Source of the DNA: Leadbettera azotonutricia ZAS-9
GTDB taxonomy: Bacteria > Spirochaetota > Spirochaetia > Treponematales > Breznakiellaceae
Assembly (NCBI RefSeq): GCF_000214355.1
Contig: NC_015577.1
Span: 1,940,453-2,004,452, forward strand
Direction of reading: 5' to 3'
DNA length: 64,000 nt
The translations under genes and the position numbers were made by a program. Of this stretch, positions 1 through 9,416 are shown one piece after another. Under the pieces are notes generated by a model. It saw nothing but the letters and a program-made list of their open reading frames with translations. It was not told where the DNA came from and did no database searches. Positions within the stretch are counted from its first letter, which is position 1. Each line of letters begins with the position of its first letter.

Positions 1-155
1 CTGAGGGCAGGCCATTCATACCAAATGTTTCCGCTGTATTTTATAACGACGAATCCTATAATGATGAACTTGCGGCAATAATCGAATGCAAAGACGGCAA
101 GTGGAAATACAACCGTGTATTTGCGGCAGACAAGGGCTGCAACATTCCTGATTGA
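1..155 (+). CDS. C-terminal end of an unidentified protein (partial)
   Basis: The reading frame is open from the window edge and ends at a TGA at 153-155, giving about 50 residues that end in GCNIPD. I recognise no domain in this tail. The stop codon overlaps the likely -35 box of the rpsO promoter, so this gene probably ends the preceding transcription unit. It could be any globular protein; only the frame and the stop are certain. Confidence 0.5.
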   Translation, partial: EGRPFIPNVSAVFYNDESYNDELAAIIECKDGKWKYNRVFAADKGCNIPD

Positions 156-179
156 CTTTTTTGAAAATTTCAGTAAACT
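152..179 (+). promoter_or_regulatory. Probable sigma-70 promoter of the rpsO-pnp operon
   Basis: TTGACT (152-157) and TAAACT (174-179) are separated by 16 bases and lie 28 bases before the rpsO start codon. The -35 box matches five of six consensus positions and the -10 box four of six. It overlaps the stop codon of the upstream gene. Confidence 0.45.
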
Positions 180-206
180 GATAGATGAAATTTAGGAGTA
201 ATATAA

Positions 207-476
207 ATGGCTTTAAACAAAGAAGAAGTAACCTCTATCGTCGGAAAGTTCGGTAAGAATGAAAAAGACACCGGCACCTCAGAGGTCCAAATTGCCCTGC
301 TCACCGAGCGTATCAATCAGCTCACCGAGCATTGCAAGCAGTTCAAAAAGGATAAGTCCAGCCAACGGGGCTTATTGATCCTGGTCGGTCAGCGCCGCCG
401 GATGCTGAAATACATTCAGCGCACCAATTTGGAGAAATACCGCAGCTTGATCAAAGAACTGGGACTCCGCAAATAA
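207..476 (+). CDS. rpsO: 30S ribosomal protein S15
   Basis: The 89-residue protein has the normal length for S15, which binds 16S rRNA helix 22 and the three-way junction early in assembly of the small-subunit platform. The sequence shows the usual four-helix pattern with the family segments DTGTSEVQIALLTERI and GQRRRMLKYIQ. The ATG follows a TAGGAG ribosome binding site. The stop codon is followed directly by the ATG of pnp. rpsO-pnp is a widely conserved pair, and in other bacteria the two are cotranscribed. Confidence 0.97.
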   Translation: MALNKEEVTSIVGKFGKNEKDTGTSEVQIALLTERINQLTEHCKQFKKDKSSQRGLLILVGQRRRMLKYIQRTNLEKYRSLIKELGLRK

Positions 477-2648
477 ATGATTCAAAAAGTAACATTCCAA
501 ATTGCTGGCCAGGAGTTGATCCTCGAAACCGGCAGAATCGCGAAACAGGCCAATGGGTCTGTATTCGCACAGTACGCAGGGTCTGCGGTTATTGCCACGG
601 CCTGCTCCTCATCAGACGCAGTGGAGGGCCTCGACTATGTGCCCCTCACGGTGGATTACAACGAAAAGTATTACGCCGCAGGGAAGATCCCCGGCGGGTT
701 TATCAAGCGCGAAAGCCGCCCCAAAGACAAGGAGATTCTGGTCTCCCGTCTCATCGACCGGCCCATGAGGCCCCTCTTTGACAAGGCTTTCGGTCGTGAG
801 ATTCAGGTAGTGCCTACCACGCTTTCAACGGATCAGGTGAACCCTCCGGACATACTTTCCATCATCGCCTCGTCGGCGGCTGTGCACATTTCGGACATTC
901 CCTTTGGCGGGCCCATCGCGGGCGTGCGGGTCTGTTCGGTTGACGGGGAACTTGTGGTAAACCCCACATACGAGCAGATTGAAAAATCCACCCTCGAAAT
1001 CATGGTTGCCGGTACTAAAGACGGTATCACCATGGTAGAAGGCGGTGCCAACGAGGTAAGCGAAGATCTCATGATCGCCGCCCTCGAAAAAGCCCACGCC
1101 ATGATCATCGAGCTTTGCGATCTCCAGAATAAACTCAGGGAACTGGCGGGCAAGCCCAAGCTGCCCCTTACCACGGTTTCATTCACCTTGGACAACAAAG
1201 ACGCCATACGTTCCGCGGCCTATCCACGGCTTGAAGCAGCCTGTTTCCTGCCTACCAAGGGCGAGCGCCATGACGGCATCAAGGCGGTCAAAACAGACAT
1301 TGCCTCCCAATATGCCGCCCAGCTCGAAGACGAAAACCAGAAAAAGCTGTTCGACGCCCTTTTTGAGGATATGCAGTACGAAATCCTCCGTTCCACTATC
1401 CTGGACAAGGGAAAGCGTGTAGACGGAAGGGGTACCGAAGACATAAGGCCCATCAACTGTGAAGTGGGCATACTTGCCCGTACCCACGGTTCGGCTCTCT
1501 TTACCCGGGGCGAAACTCAGGCTCTGGCAGTTACCACTCTGGGCACTGTTTTTGACGAGCAGATCTTTGACGACATTGATGGGGACAAGCGGGAACATTT
1601 CATACTCCACTACAACTTCCCCCCCTATTCGGTGGGCGAAGTTGGACGCATGGGTACGGGCCGCAGGGAAATAGGCCACGGCAATCTTGCCCGCCGCTCC
1701 CTCGAAGCCATGATCCCCGGCAAGGACGTATTCCCTTACACTATCCGGGTGGTTTCGGAAATCATGGAATCCAATGGTTCATCCTCCATGGCCTCGGTCT
1801 GCGGCGGAACCCTCTCCATGCTCCACGCCGGCGTCCCCATGAAGAAGCCTGTGGCAGGCATTGCCATGGGCCTCATCACAGAGGGGAAGGGCGGACCCGG
1901 CGACCGTTTCGCGGTGCTCTCGGACATCCTTGGTGAAGAAGATCACCTGGGCGACATGGACTTCAAAGTCGCGGGAACCGAAGACGGCATCACCGGCTTC
2001 CAGATGGACATCAAGATCGCAGGGGTATCGCCTGAGATCATGAGGAAGGCCCTGGATCAGGCAAAGCGGGGAAGGCTCCATATCCTTTCGATAATGAACG
2101 CCACCCTTGCAAAGCCTGTGGAAGCTATCAGCGAATACGCGCCCAAGATCGTTACCCTGAGAATTGACATCGATAAGATCGGCGCCCTCATCGGGCCGGG
2201 TGGGAAGAATGTCAAAGCCCTCTGCGAGCAGTTCGGCGTAAGGATCAACACCGAGGACGACGGCACCGTCAGCATCTTCGGCAAGAACACCAAGGATGCG
2301 GAGGACGCAAAAGCCGCAGTGCTGGGCATAGTCCTGGATCCCGAAGTGGGAAGGATCTACAACGGTACCGTAAAGCGCATCATGGACTTCGGCGCCTTTG
2401 TCGAAATACTCCCGGGCAAGGAAGGGCTGGTGCATATTTCCAAACTTTCACGCCAGCGGGTAGCCCTGGTTACGGAGGTGGTTAAAGAAGGGGACTCGAT
2501 TCCCGTCAAGCTTCTTGAGATTGACAGAATGGGCCGCCTCAACCTTTCGTACATCGATGCCATAGACCCCCAGGGCAGTTCCGAACAAACCGAGAGCAGG
2601 CCCCAGGGCGGAAGCCAGGGGCGATACAACGACAGGCCCAGGCGCTAA
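477..2648 (+). CDS. pnp: Polyribonucleotide nucleotidyltransferase (PNPase)
   Basis: This 723-residue protein is a 3'-to-5' phosphorolytic exoribonuclease that works as a trimer in RNA turnover. The order is the standard one: a first RNase PH domain, an alpha-helical linker, a second RNase PH domain (about residues 315-540), a KH domain with the loop GPGGK near residue 570, and an S1 domain starting near residue 624 ([15 protein letters not shown]). The tail is rich in Gly, Gln and Arg. Its ATG directly abuts the rpsO stop, which suggests translational coupling. Its own stop overlaps the dut start as TAATG. Confidence 0.97.
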   Translation: MIQKVTFQIAGQELILETGRIAKQANGSVFAQYAGSAVIATACSSSDAVEGLDYVPLTVDYNEKYYAAGKIPGGFIKRESRPKDKEILVSRLIDRPMRPLFDKAFGREIQVVPTTLSTDQVNPPDILSIIASSAAVHISDIPFGGPIAGVRVCSVDGELVVNPTYEQIEKSTLEIMVAGTKDGITMVEGGANEVSEDLMIAALEKAHAMIIELCDLQNKLRELAGKPKLPLTTVSFTLDNKDAIRSAAYPRLEAACFLPTKGERHDGIKAVKTDIASQYAAQLEDENQKKLFDALFEDMQYEILRSTILDKGKRVDGRGTEDIRPINCEVGILARTHGSALFTRGETQALAVTTLGTVFDEQIFDDIDGDKREHFILHYNFPPYSVGEVGRMGTGRREIGHGNLARRSLEAMIPGKDVFPYTIRVVSEIMESNGSSSMASVCGGTLSMLHAGVPMKKPVAGIAMGLITEGKGGPGDRFAVLSDILGEEDHLGDMDFKVAGTEDGITGFQMDIKIAGVSPEIMRKALDQAKRGRLHILSIMNATLAKPVEAISEYAPKIVTLRIDIDKIGALIGPGGKNVKALCEQFGVRINTEDDGTVSIFGKNTKDAEDAKAAVLGIVLDPEVGRIYNGTVKRIMDFGAFVEILPGKEGLVHISKLSRQRVALVTEVVKEGDSIPVKLLEIDRMGRLNLSYIDAIDPQGSSEQTESRPQGGSQGRYNDRPRR

Positions 2649-3115
2649 TGCCTTTTGATGAGCTTCATAAAGGGGAAAGGCCGCTTGTAAAGATCCGCAA
2701 AAAAGATCCCAAGGTGTCGCTTCCCCGATATGAAACTCAAGGCGCCGCAGGCATGGATCTGCGGGCCTTTATCGAAAAAGAAATTTTCCTCTCCCCTCTG
2801 GGGAGGGCCAAGATCCCTACAGGCCTTTTTATGGAAATTCCCCCTGGCTTCGAAGCCCAGGTGAGGCCCCGCTCGGGTCTTGCCGCCAAAGCAGGCATAA
2901 CGGTGCTTAATTCCCCGGGAACCATAGATTCCGACTACCGGGGTGAATTAGAAATAATTTTAATAAACCTTGGATCTGAAACCTTTACAGTCAAAAACAA
3001 TGACCGCATAGCCCAGCTTATCATTGCCCCGGTTATACAGGCTGAAACAGAAGAAACCTTTTCCCTTTCCGAAACCTCGAGGGGGGAGGGGGGATTCGGT
3101 TCTACCGGAGTATAG
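2648..3115 (+). CDS. dut: dUTP diphosphatase
   Basis: The 155-residue protein hydrolyses dUTP to dUMP, keeping uracil out of DNA and supplying thymidylate synthesis. All five motifs of the trimeric dUTPase family are visible: [40 protein letters not shown] and the C-terminal [10 protein letters not shown] that closes over the active site. The start overlaps the pnp stop by one base. A purine-rich run at the end of the gene (about 3080-3092) probably serves the next gene. Confidence 0.96.
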   Translation: MPFDELHKGERPLVKIRKKDPKVSLPRYETQGAAGMDLRAFIEKEIFLSPLGRAKIPTGLFMEIPPGFEAQVRPRSGLAAKAGITVLNSPGTIDSDYRGELEIILINLGSETFTVKNNDRIAQLIIAPVIQAETEETFSLSETSRGEGGFGSTGV

Positions 3116-3116
3116 G

Positions 3117-4403
3117 ATGCCAACGAAACCCCCTACGGTAATAGGCCGGAATATTTCCTGGACTATATTCAGGTACATCGTTGCGGATGCGCTTTTTTCC
3201 TTTCTCGTAGCCTTCCTCTTTTTCTTTTTTATCTTTTTTGTGAATCAGCTGCTTCTGCTGGCCCAGGAGATTCTCACCAAAAAAGTGCCTTTTTTTCAGG
3301 TAGCATTGCTGGTGGTGTATTCCCTCCCTTCGATTATTGCAATGTCAGCCCCCTTTGCCTGCCTTGTGGGAACCCTTATGACCATAGGCCGCCTTTCTTC
3401 GGACAACGAAGTATTGGTGATGATGTCGTCGGGCCTTTCATACCGGAATATTTTTGTTCCGGCTCTGGCAGTGGGCATTGTCATATCCATGCTTTCTTTT
3501 TTTACCAACGATGTGCTTCTCCCCGCAGGGACCGTGCAGTTTTCGCGCCTTTACCGGCAGATATTGGTATCCACGCCGGCATTGGAACTGGAAGCCAATT
3601 CGGTTAAGCGTTTTCGTGATACCGTGATTGTAACAGGGCCTGTTACGGGGCGCGCCATAGACAATGTGCTGATCCTCGACCGTACCAGCGACGGCGAACG
3701 CCGCGTGATCATGGCAAAGAATGCTGAACTGAAAGACGCGGGCAAGGAAGGCTTGAGCCTCGACTTGAACGAAGCCTTTATTCAATCATCAAAAGAAATA
3801 ATGCGGGATGATTACGATTACGCCTCGTCGGGGTTTCTCCGTTACTGGGTACCCCAGGAAGATTTGATACAAGCCGTATCTTCAATCGGCCCCAGGGAAA
3901 TGAGCTCCGTCGATGTGCGGCGGGAGATTGGCGTCAAGAACGCGGACTTGCGGGAACGCCTTGATGATCGCTACGGCAAAGCCCTGATACAGGGTTTGAG
4001 CCTTGAAGACAGCCTCAGGAAAGGCCCTTCCAATGATGCATGGAACAGAAGGGAAAATTATTTTACCGCATATACAAGGGAATTTCAGGCTGCCAGGGCC
4101 ATTGAAAACGACAGGAGCCTTCTCATTTACCGGCTTGAATATTACAAGAAATTCTCCATACCCTTCGGCGCCTTTTCTTTTGTGTTTCTTGCGGTGCCCT
4201 TGGGATTATTGGCAAAAAAAAGCGGCCAGACTGTTGGGTTCATTTTCGGCCTCATCATTGCGGTAATTTACTGGGCCCTGCTCCTGGGGGGCCAGACCAT
4301 GGGTGTACGGCTCGGCTATTCGCCTTTCTGGTCCATGTGGCTGCCCAATATGCTTGCTGGGGGAATCGGGCTTTGCATGTGCATAGTGAGGCTCAGAAAA
4401 TGA
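3117..4403 (+). CDS. lptF: LptF-type permease of the LPS-transport-like exporter (YjgP/YjgQ family)
   Basis: The predicted 428-residue membrane protein belongs to the LptF/LptG permease family. It has N-terminal membrane spans (about residues 15-120), a large periplasmic beta-rich middle and C-terminal spans (about 320-425). I start it at ATG 3117, one base after the dut stop, because the longer frame would overlap dut by 90 bases and put charged residues before the first span. The stop overlaps the next start as ATGA. The adjacent paralogue fits the LptF-LptG heterodimer. Treponemes are generally reported to lack classical LPS, so the cargo here may be another outer-membrane lipid (inference). 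Confidence 0.85.
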   Translation: MPTKPPTVIGRNISWTIFRYIVADALFSFLVAFLFFFFIFFVNQLLLLAQEILTKKVPFFQVALLVVYSLPSIIAMSAPFACLVGTLMTIGRLSSDNEVLVMMSSGLSYRNIFVPALAVGIVISMLSFFTNDVLLPAGTVQFSRLYRQILVSTPALELEANSVKRFRDTVIVTGPVTGRAIDNVLILDRTSDGERRVIMAKNAELKDAGKEGLSLDLNEAFIQSSKEIMRDDYDYASSGFLRYWVPQEDLIQAVSSIGPREMSSVDVRREIGVKNADLRERLDDRYGKALIQGLSLEDSLRKGPSNDAWNRRENYFTAYTREFQAARAIENDRSLLIYRLEYYKKFSIPFGAFSFVFLAVPLGLLAKKSGQTVGFIFGLIIAVIYWALLLGGQTMGVRLGYSPFWSMWLPNMLAGGIGLCMCIVRLRK

Positions 4404-5464
4404 TATTGGACCGGTATCTGATAAAGCAGTTCATTCCCATTTTCATTGTTGCGATTTCCATGTTTGTGCTTCTCCTTTCTTTGATAGATCTTTTTGCCAA
4501 CCTTTGGCGTTATCTTAATTACGAAGTTCCTGCGAAGCAAATTCTTGCCGTGAGCCTTTACTACCTGCCCAAAAGTTTTTCCTATGCATTGCCGATTTCC
4601 CTGCTTTTTGCTTCCGCCTATACGCTTGGCGATCTTTACGGCAGGAATGAGTTAACCTCGATTTTTTCTTCGGGGATTCCTTTTTGGCGCTTTGCCATGT
4701 CTTTGCTGCTCATTGGTTTTATCGCTTCCTTCTTTTCGTTTTTTTTTGACGATCATGTTGTTATCCCGACACTGAAAATGAAAAACGATCTTTCCCGCAC
4801 CCTTTTGCACCAGCAGCGTGCCGAGAATAATTCCGATATTGTTATCAAGGCAAGAAACGGCCTCCTTATTTATTCAGTGGATTATTATGACAGCACCGCA
4901 ATAATCCTCAATGGCATTTCCATTATAGAACAGGACGAAGAAGGGCATCTTCTTTCTCTGGTTCGTTCTCCCAGGGCAGCATGGGCAGAGGATCATTGGG
5001 AGCTTGTCAGCCCCATTATTTACGAATGGCGCAATGATCTTCTGCGTTCCCGCCCTTTGGAAAAGGTGGATACATACCGTGAACTCCCCGACACCTTCCG
5101 CCGCAATATGGTGAAGGTTGAAGATCTGCATGCCACTGATGCGGGCCTCCTGGTCAAGGATCTGCAAAAGGCAGGCCTCCCCTTCACGGAAGCCTTGTCC
5201 GAATATTACCACCGCTTTTCATTCCCCACAGCCTCATTCGTAGTAATGATACTGTCCATTTCCATGGGGGGAAGGTTCAAAAAAAACATACTCCTTATGA
5301 CTCTGCTGGCGAGCCTTTCTTCCGCAGTGGTGTTCTATGTAATGGAAATGATCAGCATGATGATGGCAAAGCTCGGCTATATACCCCCCATAGTAGGCGC
5401 ATGGTTCCCGGTGATGATCTTCATTGGGGCAGGGCTGCTGCTGCTAAAAACCGCAAAGACATAA
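4400..5464 (+). CDS. lptG: LptG-type permease of the LPS-transport-like exporter (YjgP/YjgQ family)
   Basis: The 354-residue protein is the second YjgP/YjgQ-family permease in tandem. It shows a short cytoplasmic start (MILDRYLIKQF), paired N-terminal membrane spans, a periplasmic domain and three C-terminal spans ending AGLLLLKTAKT. The ATG at 4400 overlaps the previous stop (ATGA), which decides the start. No LptB, LptC or LptA gene lies nearby, so the ATPase must be encoded elsewhere. Confidence 0.85.
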   Translation: MILDRYLIKQFIPIFIVAISMFVLLLSLIDLFANLWRYLNYEVPAKQILAVSLYYLPKSFSYALPISLLFASAYTLGDLYGRNELTSIFSSGIPFWRFAMSLLLIGFIASFFSFFFDDHVVIPTLKMKNDLSRTLLHQQRAENNSDIVIKARNGLLIYSVDYYDSTAIILNGISIIEQDEEGHLLSLVRSPRAAWAEDHWELVSPIIYEWRNDLLRSRPLEKVDTYRELPDTFRRNMVKVEDLHATDAGLLVKDLQKAGLPFTEALSEYYHRFSFPTASFVVMILSISMGGRFKKNILLMTLLASLSSAVVFYVMEMISMMMAKLGYIPPIVGAWFPVMIFIGAGLLLLKTAKT

Positions 5465-5475
5465 AGGAAACGCTT

Positions 5476-6618
5476 TTGGGAAGTATTTTTGCTATTGATC
5501 AGCAGGATTCCTCATGCAGTGCCCGTACCGGCACTTTGGATCTGCCCCATGGAAAAGTATCGACTCCGGTGTTTATGCCTGTCGGTACCAATGCTACAGT
5601 CAAGGCTCTGACGAGGGAAGACCTTAAGGAAATCGGGTTTGACATTGTGCTTTCCAATACCTACCATCTTTATCTGCGGCCCGGTACTGAAGTGATAAGC
5701 GCGGCCAACGGTCTTCACAATTTTATGGGCTGGGACAGGAATATACTCACCGATTCGGGAGGCTTCCAGGTTTTTTCCCTGGCGCCGTTCCGCAAAATAA
5801 CTGAAGAAGGCGTCAAATTCCGTTCCCACATAGACGGATCTTATCACTTTTTAAGCCCTGAAAAAGTGGTGGAAGTTCAAGCCCTTTTCGGCAGCGATAT
5901 ACAGATGCAGCTCGATGTCTGCACCCCTTGGGGTGTAGAACGCAAAGAGGCGGTACGCGCCCTGGAGACCACTTCCCTCTGGATGAACAGGGCTAAACAA
6001 GCATGGGAAACTGAATTGGCCAAAGGTGAATACAAGGGCTTGTTTTTCCCCATAGTCCAGGGGAATTTTTTCAAGGAGCTCCGGGAAGAAAGCGCCAAGC
6101 GGGTTATAGACGCCGATTGCCCCGGTATTGCCATTGGAGGGCTTTCAGTGGGCGAGAGCGAGGAGCTGTTCCTCGAATTTTTGAATTATACCGCTGCTCT
6201 TTTGCCAAAAGAAAAGCCCCGCTATGTCATGGGCATAGGTACCCCGGAATACATTTTGGGAGCTATAGAAAACGGCATAGACATGTTTGACTGCGTGTTT
6301 CCTACCCGTACCGGCAGGAACGGCCATGTTTTTACCCATAAAGGGTGCTTTGCCCTAAAAAAAGCCGAAAACACCCTCAATTTTTCGCCGATAGATGAAG
6401 AGTGTGGTTGCAAAGTTTGCCGCAGCTATTCCAGGGCCTATCTGCGCCACCTTTTTAAGGCGCAGGAGATACTCTGCTCCATGCTGGCAAGCTATCACAA
6501 CCTCTATTTCCTGAACGACCTTGTGCTAAAGGCCCGCAGGGCTATAGGAGAAAACCGTTTCCTGGAATTCAAAAAGGAATTCCTTGGGCGTTATGAACAG
6601 AGCGAGGAAAAGATTTGA
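5476..6618 (+). CDS. tgt: tRNA-guanine transglycosylase
   Basis: The enzyme swaps guanine-34 for the queuosine precursor in GUN-anticodon tRNAs. I choose the TTG at 5476, 11 bases after the lptG stop and 7 bases after AAGGAA; this gives 380 residues, the family's usual size. Visible motifs are TDSGGFQVFSL with the active-site Asp near residue 92, FDCVFPTRTGRNG with the nucleophilic Asp near 271, and a zinc site CGCKVC followed by a His about 25 residues later in ASYHNLYF. The last codons overlap the start of the HEAT-repeat gene. Confidence 0.95.
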   Translation: MGSIFAIDQQDSSCSARTGTLDLPHGKVSTPVFMPVGTNATVKALTREDLKEIGFDIVLSNTYHLYLRPGTEVISAANGLHNFMGWDRNILTDSGGFQVFSLAPFRKITEEGVKFRSHIDGSYHFLSPEKVVEVQALFGSDIQMQLDVCTPWGVERKEAVRALETTSLWMNRAKQAWETELAKGEYKGLFFPIVQGNFFKELREESAKRVIDADCPGIAIGGLSVGESEELFLEFLNYTAALLPKEKPRYVMGIGTPEYILGAIENGIDMFDCVFPTRTGRNGHVFTHKGCFALKKAENTLNFSPIDEECGCKVCRSYSRAYLRHLFKAQEILCSMLASYHNLYFLNDLVLKARRAIGENRFLEFKKEFLGRYEQSEEKI

Positions 6619-8114
6619 AATTTTGGAAGTCCTTTGTTTTGCTGTTGATAGTCCTCATGTGCCCCCTGGCAATCTCGCAGGAGGCTGGTGAAGGCGCTGC
6701 CGCAGTGCCCCCGGAGCAAGCCCCGACAGACCAGGAGGCCGCCCTCCAAACTCCGGCAATTCCGGCGCCGCCAGCGGCAGACGAAAAACAGCTCAGCATA
6801 CTCCGGTATGGCACAGAAACAGAAATCGCAAATCTTATCCAGGTTTTAAAGACAAACAAGGACAGTTCCCTCGATTCGGAGCTTATAACCCTCACAAAAA
6901 GCTCCAAAAACAAAACCATACTTACCGGGATTTTTGCTTTCTTTGGGGATATGGAAAAACCGGGCCTGGAAGAGCGGGCCATCAGGATTATTGATGAAAG
7001 GGATGATGAAGCCAATGAGACCGTTTTGGCCGCAGTCAATTACCTGGGGCATGTTAAATCCAACGAGGCTATTGAGCCTTTGGAGAACCTCATAAACTCG
7101 GGCGAGAGCCGTTTCCTTAATGCCGCCATCCGGGCCCTGGGCAGGGCAGGCAAGGGGGGGGAGGGCGCCGACGACACCGCCAAGTACCTTCTGGATTATT
7201 ACAGCGAAAGAAATCCAAACAACGAAGATCAAAGGGAGATTATCGTTGCCCTTGGAGAAACCGGCTCAAAAGAGGTAGTAGCGTTTCTGTCAGATCTTAT
7301 AAAAGATACTGAAGAGCGGGCGGTGCTTCGCATGGCCGCCCTGGAATCCCTTTCCAAGATAGGCGATCATGGGGGCTTGCCGGCGATAATCGAAGCAGTC
7401 TCATCCGCGGACCCGAATGTGCGTTCATCGGCAATAGCCGCCCTGGGGCCTTTTGAAGGGGAAGAAGCGGACAAGGCCATACTCGAGGGCTTCAGGGATT
7501 CCTACTACCGCACGAGGATTGGGGCTGCCCAGGCTGCGGGAAAACGCAAACTCGAAGCCGCTGTACCGTATCTTAAATTCCGCGCGGAAAATGATGATGT
7601 CCCCAATGCCAAGGACGAGGCCATACGGGCCCTGGGATCCATAGGCAACAGCGAGGCTATGGGTATACTGGATGCGCTTTTTGCGGAGCGGAAAAATTCG
7701 GATCGGGTGCGCATACTCGCAGGGGAAATGCTCCTTAAGAATGACGCTTTGAATTATACCGGCAAGGTAATTGTCGAGCTGGATGATTCGAAAAACCGCA
7801 AACAAACTGCCCTTTACAATGGTTTTTTGCGAATTCTCGGCCCCGGCCAGGCGCCGTCCCTTGAAGCCCTGGCGAAGCGCTTCCTTGCGTCAGGCACGGT
7901 AATAGAAAAATCCTATGCCCTGGACATGATACTGAACAACGAATTCAAAGACCTTGCGCCAGAGATGCGCATTCTTCTTGACGAAAAGAAAAACAATGCA
8001 AGCATTGCCCGAAAGGCCAGGGCGACTTTGGAAAAACTGGGCCTTGACGCAGACCCCCAGGCACAGGCGCAAACCCAGGAGCCCCCTGCAGGGCAAAGCC
8101 CCGAGGCGCTTTAA
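6615..8114 (+). CDS. Exported HEAT-repeat protein
   Basis: A TTG codon overlapping the tgt stop (TTGA) and preceded by GAGGAAAAGA starts a 499-residue protein. It has a signal peptide (MKFWKSFVLLLIVLM...AIS), a Pro/Ala/Glu-rich linker to about residue 55 and then repeated helical pairs of HEAT/PBS-lyase type with segments such as ALGETGSKEV, ALESLSKIGD and AIAALGPFEG. The tail is Gln/Pro-rich. HEAT arrays are binding scaffolds, so I expect a periplasmic partner-binding role, but the partner is unknown. The gene ends convergently with the AraC-type gene, their stop codons overlapping. Confidence 0.75.
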   Translation: MKFWKSFVLLLIVLMCPLAISQEAGEGAAAVPPEQAPTDQEAALQTPAIPAPPAADEKQLSILRYGTETEIANLIQVLKTNKDSSLDSELITLTKSSKNKTILTGIFAFFGDMEKPGLEERAIRIIDERDDEANETVLAAVNYLGHVKSNEAIEPLENLINSGESRFLNAAIRALGRAGKGGEGADDTAKYLLDYYSERNPNNEDQREIIVALGETGSKEVVAFLSDLIKDTEERAVLRMAALESLSKIGDHGGLPAIIEAVSSADPNVRSSAIAALGPFEGEEADKAILEGFRDSYYRTRIGAAQAAGKRKLEAAVPYLKFRAENDDVPNAKDEAIRALGSIGNSEAMGILDALFAERKNSDRVRILAGEMLLKNDALNYTGKVIVELDDSKNRKQTALYNGFLRILGPGQAPSLEALAKRFLASGTVIEKSYALDMILNNEFKDLAPEMRILLDEKKNNASIARKARATLEKLGLDADPQAQAQTQEPPAGQSPEAL

Positions 8115-9391
8115 AAAAAAGCCCGGTATTCTTTGGGTGTAACGCCGACCAGTTTTTTAAAGGATTTGGCAAAATAATTGGGATCGTTAAAACCTGTTTT
8201 TTCCGCTATTTCCTGGATGCGCATGAATTTATTGCTTTTAAGAAAATCCTTGGCCTTGTTGATCCTCTGGCGGCAGACATAATCGGAAAATGTAGTGTCC
8301 ATTTCATTCCTGAATAAATGACTTAAATAAAAAGCGCTGACAAAAATGGCATCCGCGACTCTCTGAAGAGTTAGATCATCCTTATAATGAGTTTCAATAA
8401 AATTTATGGCCCGGGTAAGATGATCGCTTAATTGTTTTTGGCCGTGTTTTTTAAAAACCCTGGTTATGAATTCTTCCATTGCCCTGCGGGTTAAAAAGCA
8501 GAGTTTTTCAAAATCCGTCGCCTCGTTGAAAATTTCAAAAGCCCCTTCGGTGATATGGTTTATTTCTGAAAGCGGGGCGCCTGTTTCCACTGCGGCCCTT
8601 GAGAAAAACGCAATAAGCTCAAAAAGCCTTACCCTGATGGTATCCATTTTGCCATCCGCAAAAAGGAATATTTCCCCCAGGAGGCTGTTCAAAATCTTTC
8701 GGGACTGATCCAGGCTTCCTGAACGCGCAAAGGTAAGAAGCTCTTTTTCTTTTTCAGAAGGATAGGCAGGATCTTTTTCCTTGTCCAATTCTGCGGCGGA
8801 AACGCTTTTGCTCTCTATAATGAGTTCTGCAATTTTTGCCTGCTGCTCTGTGATGACAGCCCTTTGATCCAGATAAGCTGAATGTTCGGAGGAAAGGTTG
8901 TTGACAATAATATAAAGAATCTGGGCAGCGCTTGTCATATTGATGCAATCCAATGAGATTATGGAGCTGAAAATCTTTTCAACATCCACTTCAAGTTCCA
9001 TACGGCGGGTCTTTTCTTTAAATTCGGAAATTGCCACATCGTCGGCATCCCAGAGCAGAGCAGGGCCGCAGGCTATGCTTCCTATAAGCCTTTCCTTGAA
9101 CATAATGGGAAGGAAGCACATAATGAGCCCACAACCGCAGGAGCATATATACGGCTCCCCAAGATCCTGAGACATAAGGCCGCCATAGGATATACTCTCC
9201 CTGCAATGGGAACAGTTTTTCGCGGCATTGCAAATGGAGTTTTCCCTGCGGTTTACCAGTATTTCAAAACCGCCGCCGTCAAAAAGCCCTACATCAAGCC
9301 CGGTAATTACAGAGAAATTCCTGAAGAGCTTTTTAAACTCTTCAAGATCGAGAATTTCCCGGAGATGCCAATAATCTTTTCGTTGCGCCAC
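8111..9391 (-). CDS. AraC-family regulator with N-terminal PocR sensor domain
   Basis: The 426-residue protein begins with a PocR-type ligand-binding domain (about residues 8-165). It is marked by a cysteine-rich stretch (NSICNAAKNCSHCRES, then YICSCGCGLI) and by LIGSIACGPALL. A helical linker follows. An AraC DNA-binding domain with two helix-turn-helix units fills about residues 325-426, including IFVSAFYLSHLFR and FNDPNYFAKSFKKLVGVTP. PocR domains are known to sense propanediol or related small molecules; the ligand here is not deducible. The start is a GTG at 9391 with a weak ribosome binding site, 25 bases after the vWA gene, so the two are probably cotranscribed. Confidence 0.85.
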   Translation of the reverse strand: MAQRKDYWHLREILDLEEFKKLFRNFSVITGLDVGLFDGGGFEILVNRRENSICNAAKNCSHCRESISYGGLMSQDLGEPYICSCGCGLIMCFLPIMFKERLIGSIACGPALLWDADDVAISEFKEKTRRMELEVDVEKIFSSIISLDCINMTSAAQILYIIVNNLSSEHSAYLDQRAVITEQQAKIAELIIESKSVSAAELDKEKDPAYPSEKEKELLTFARSGSLDQSRKILNSLLGEIFLFADGKMDTIRVRLFELIAFFSRAAVETGAPLSEINHITEGAFEIFNEATDFEKLCFLTRRAMEEFITRVFKKHGQKQLSDHLTRAINFIETHYKDDLTLQRVADAIFVSAFYLSHLFRNEMDTTFSDYVCRQRINKAKDFLKSNKFMRIQEIAEKTGFNDPNYFAKSFKKLVGVTPKEYRAFF

Positions 9392-9416
9392 AATTTACCG
9401 CTTCGTGGACCGGCCT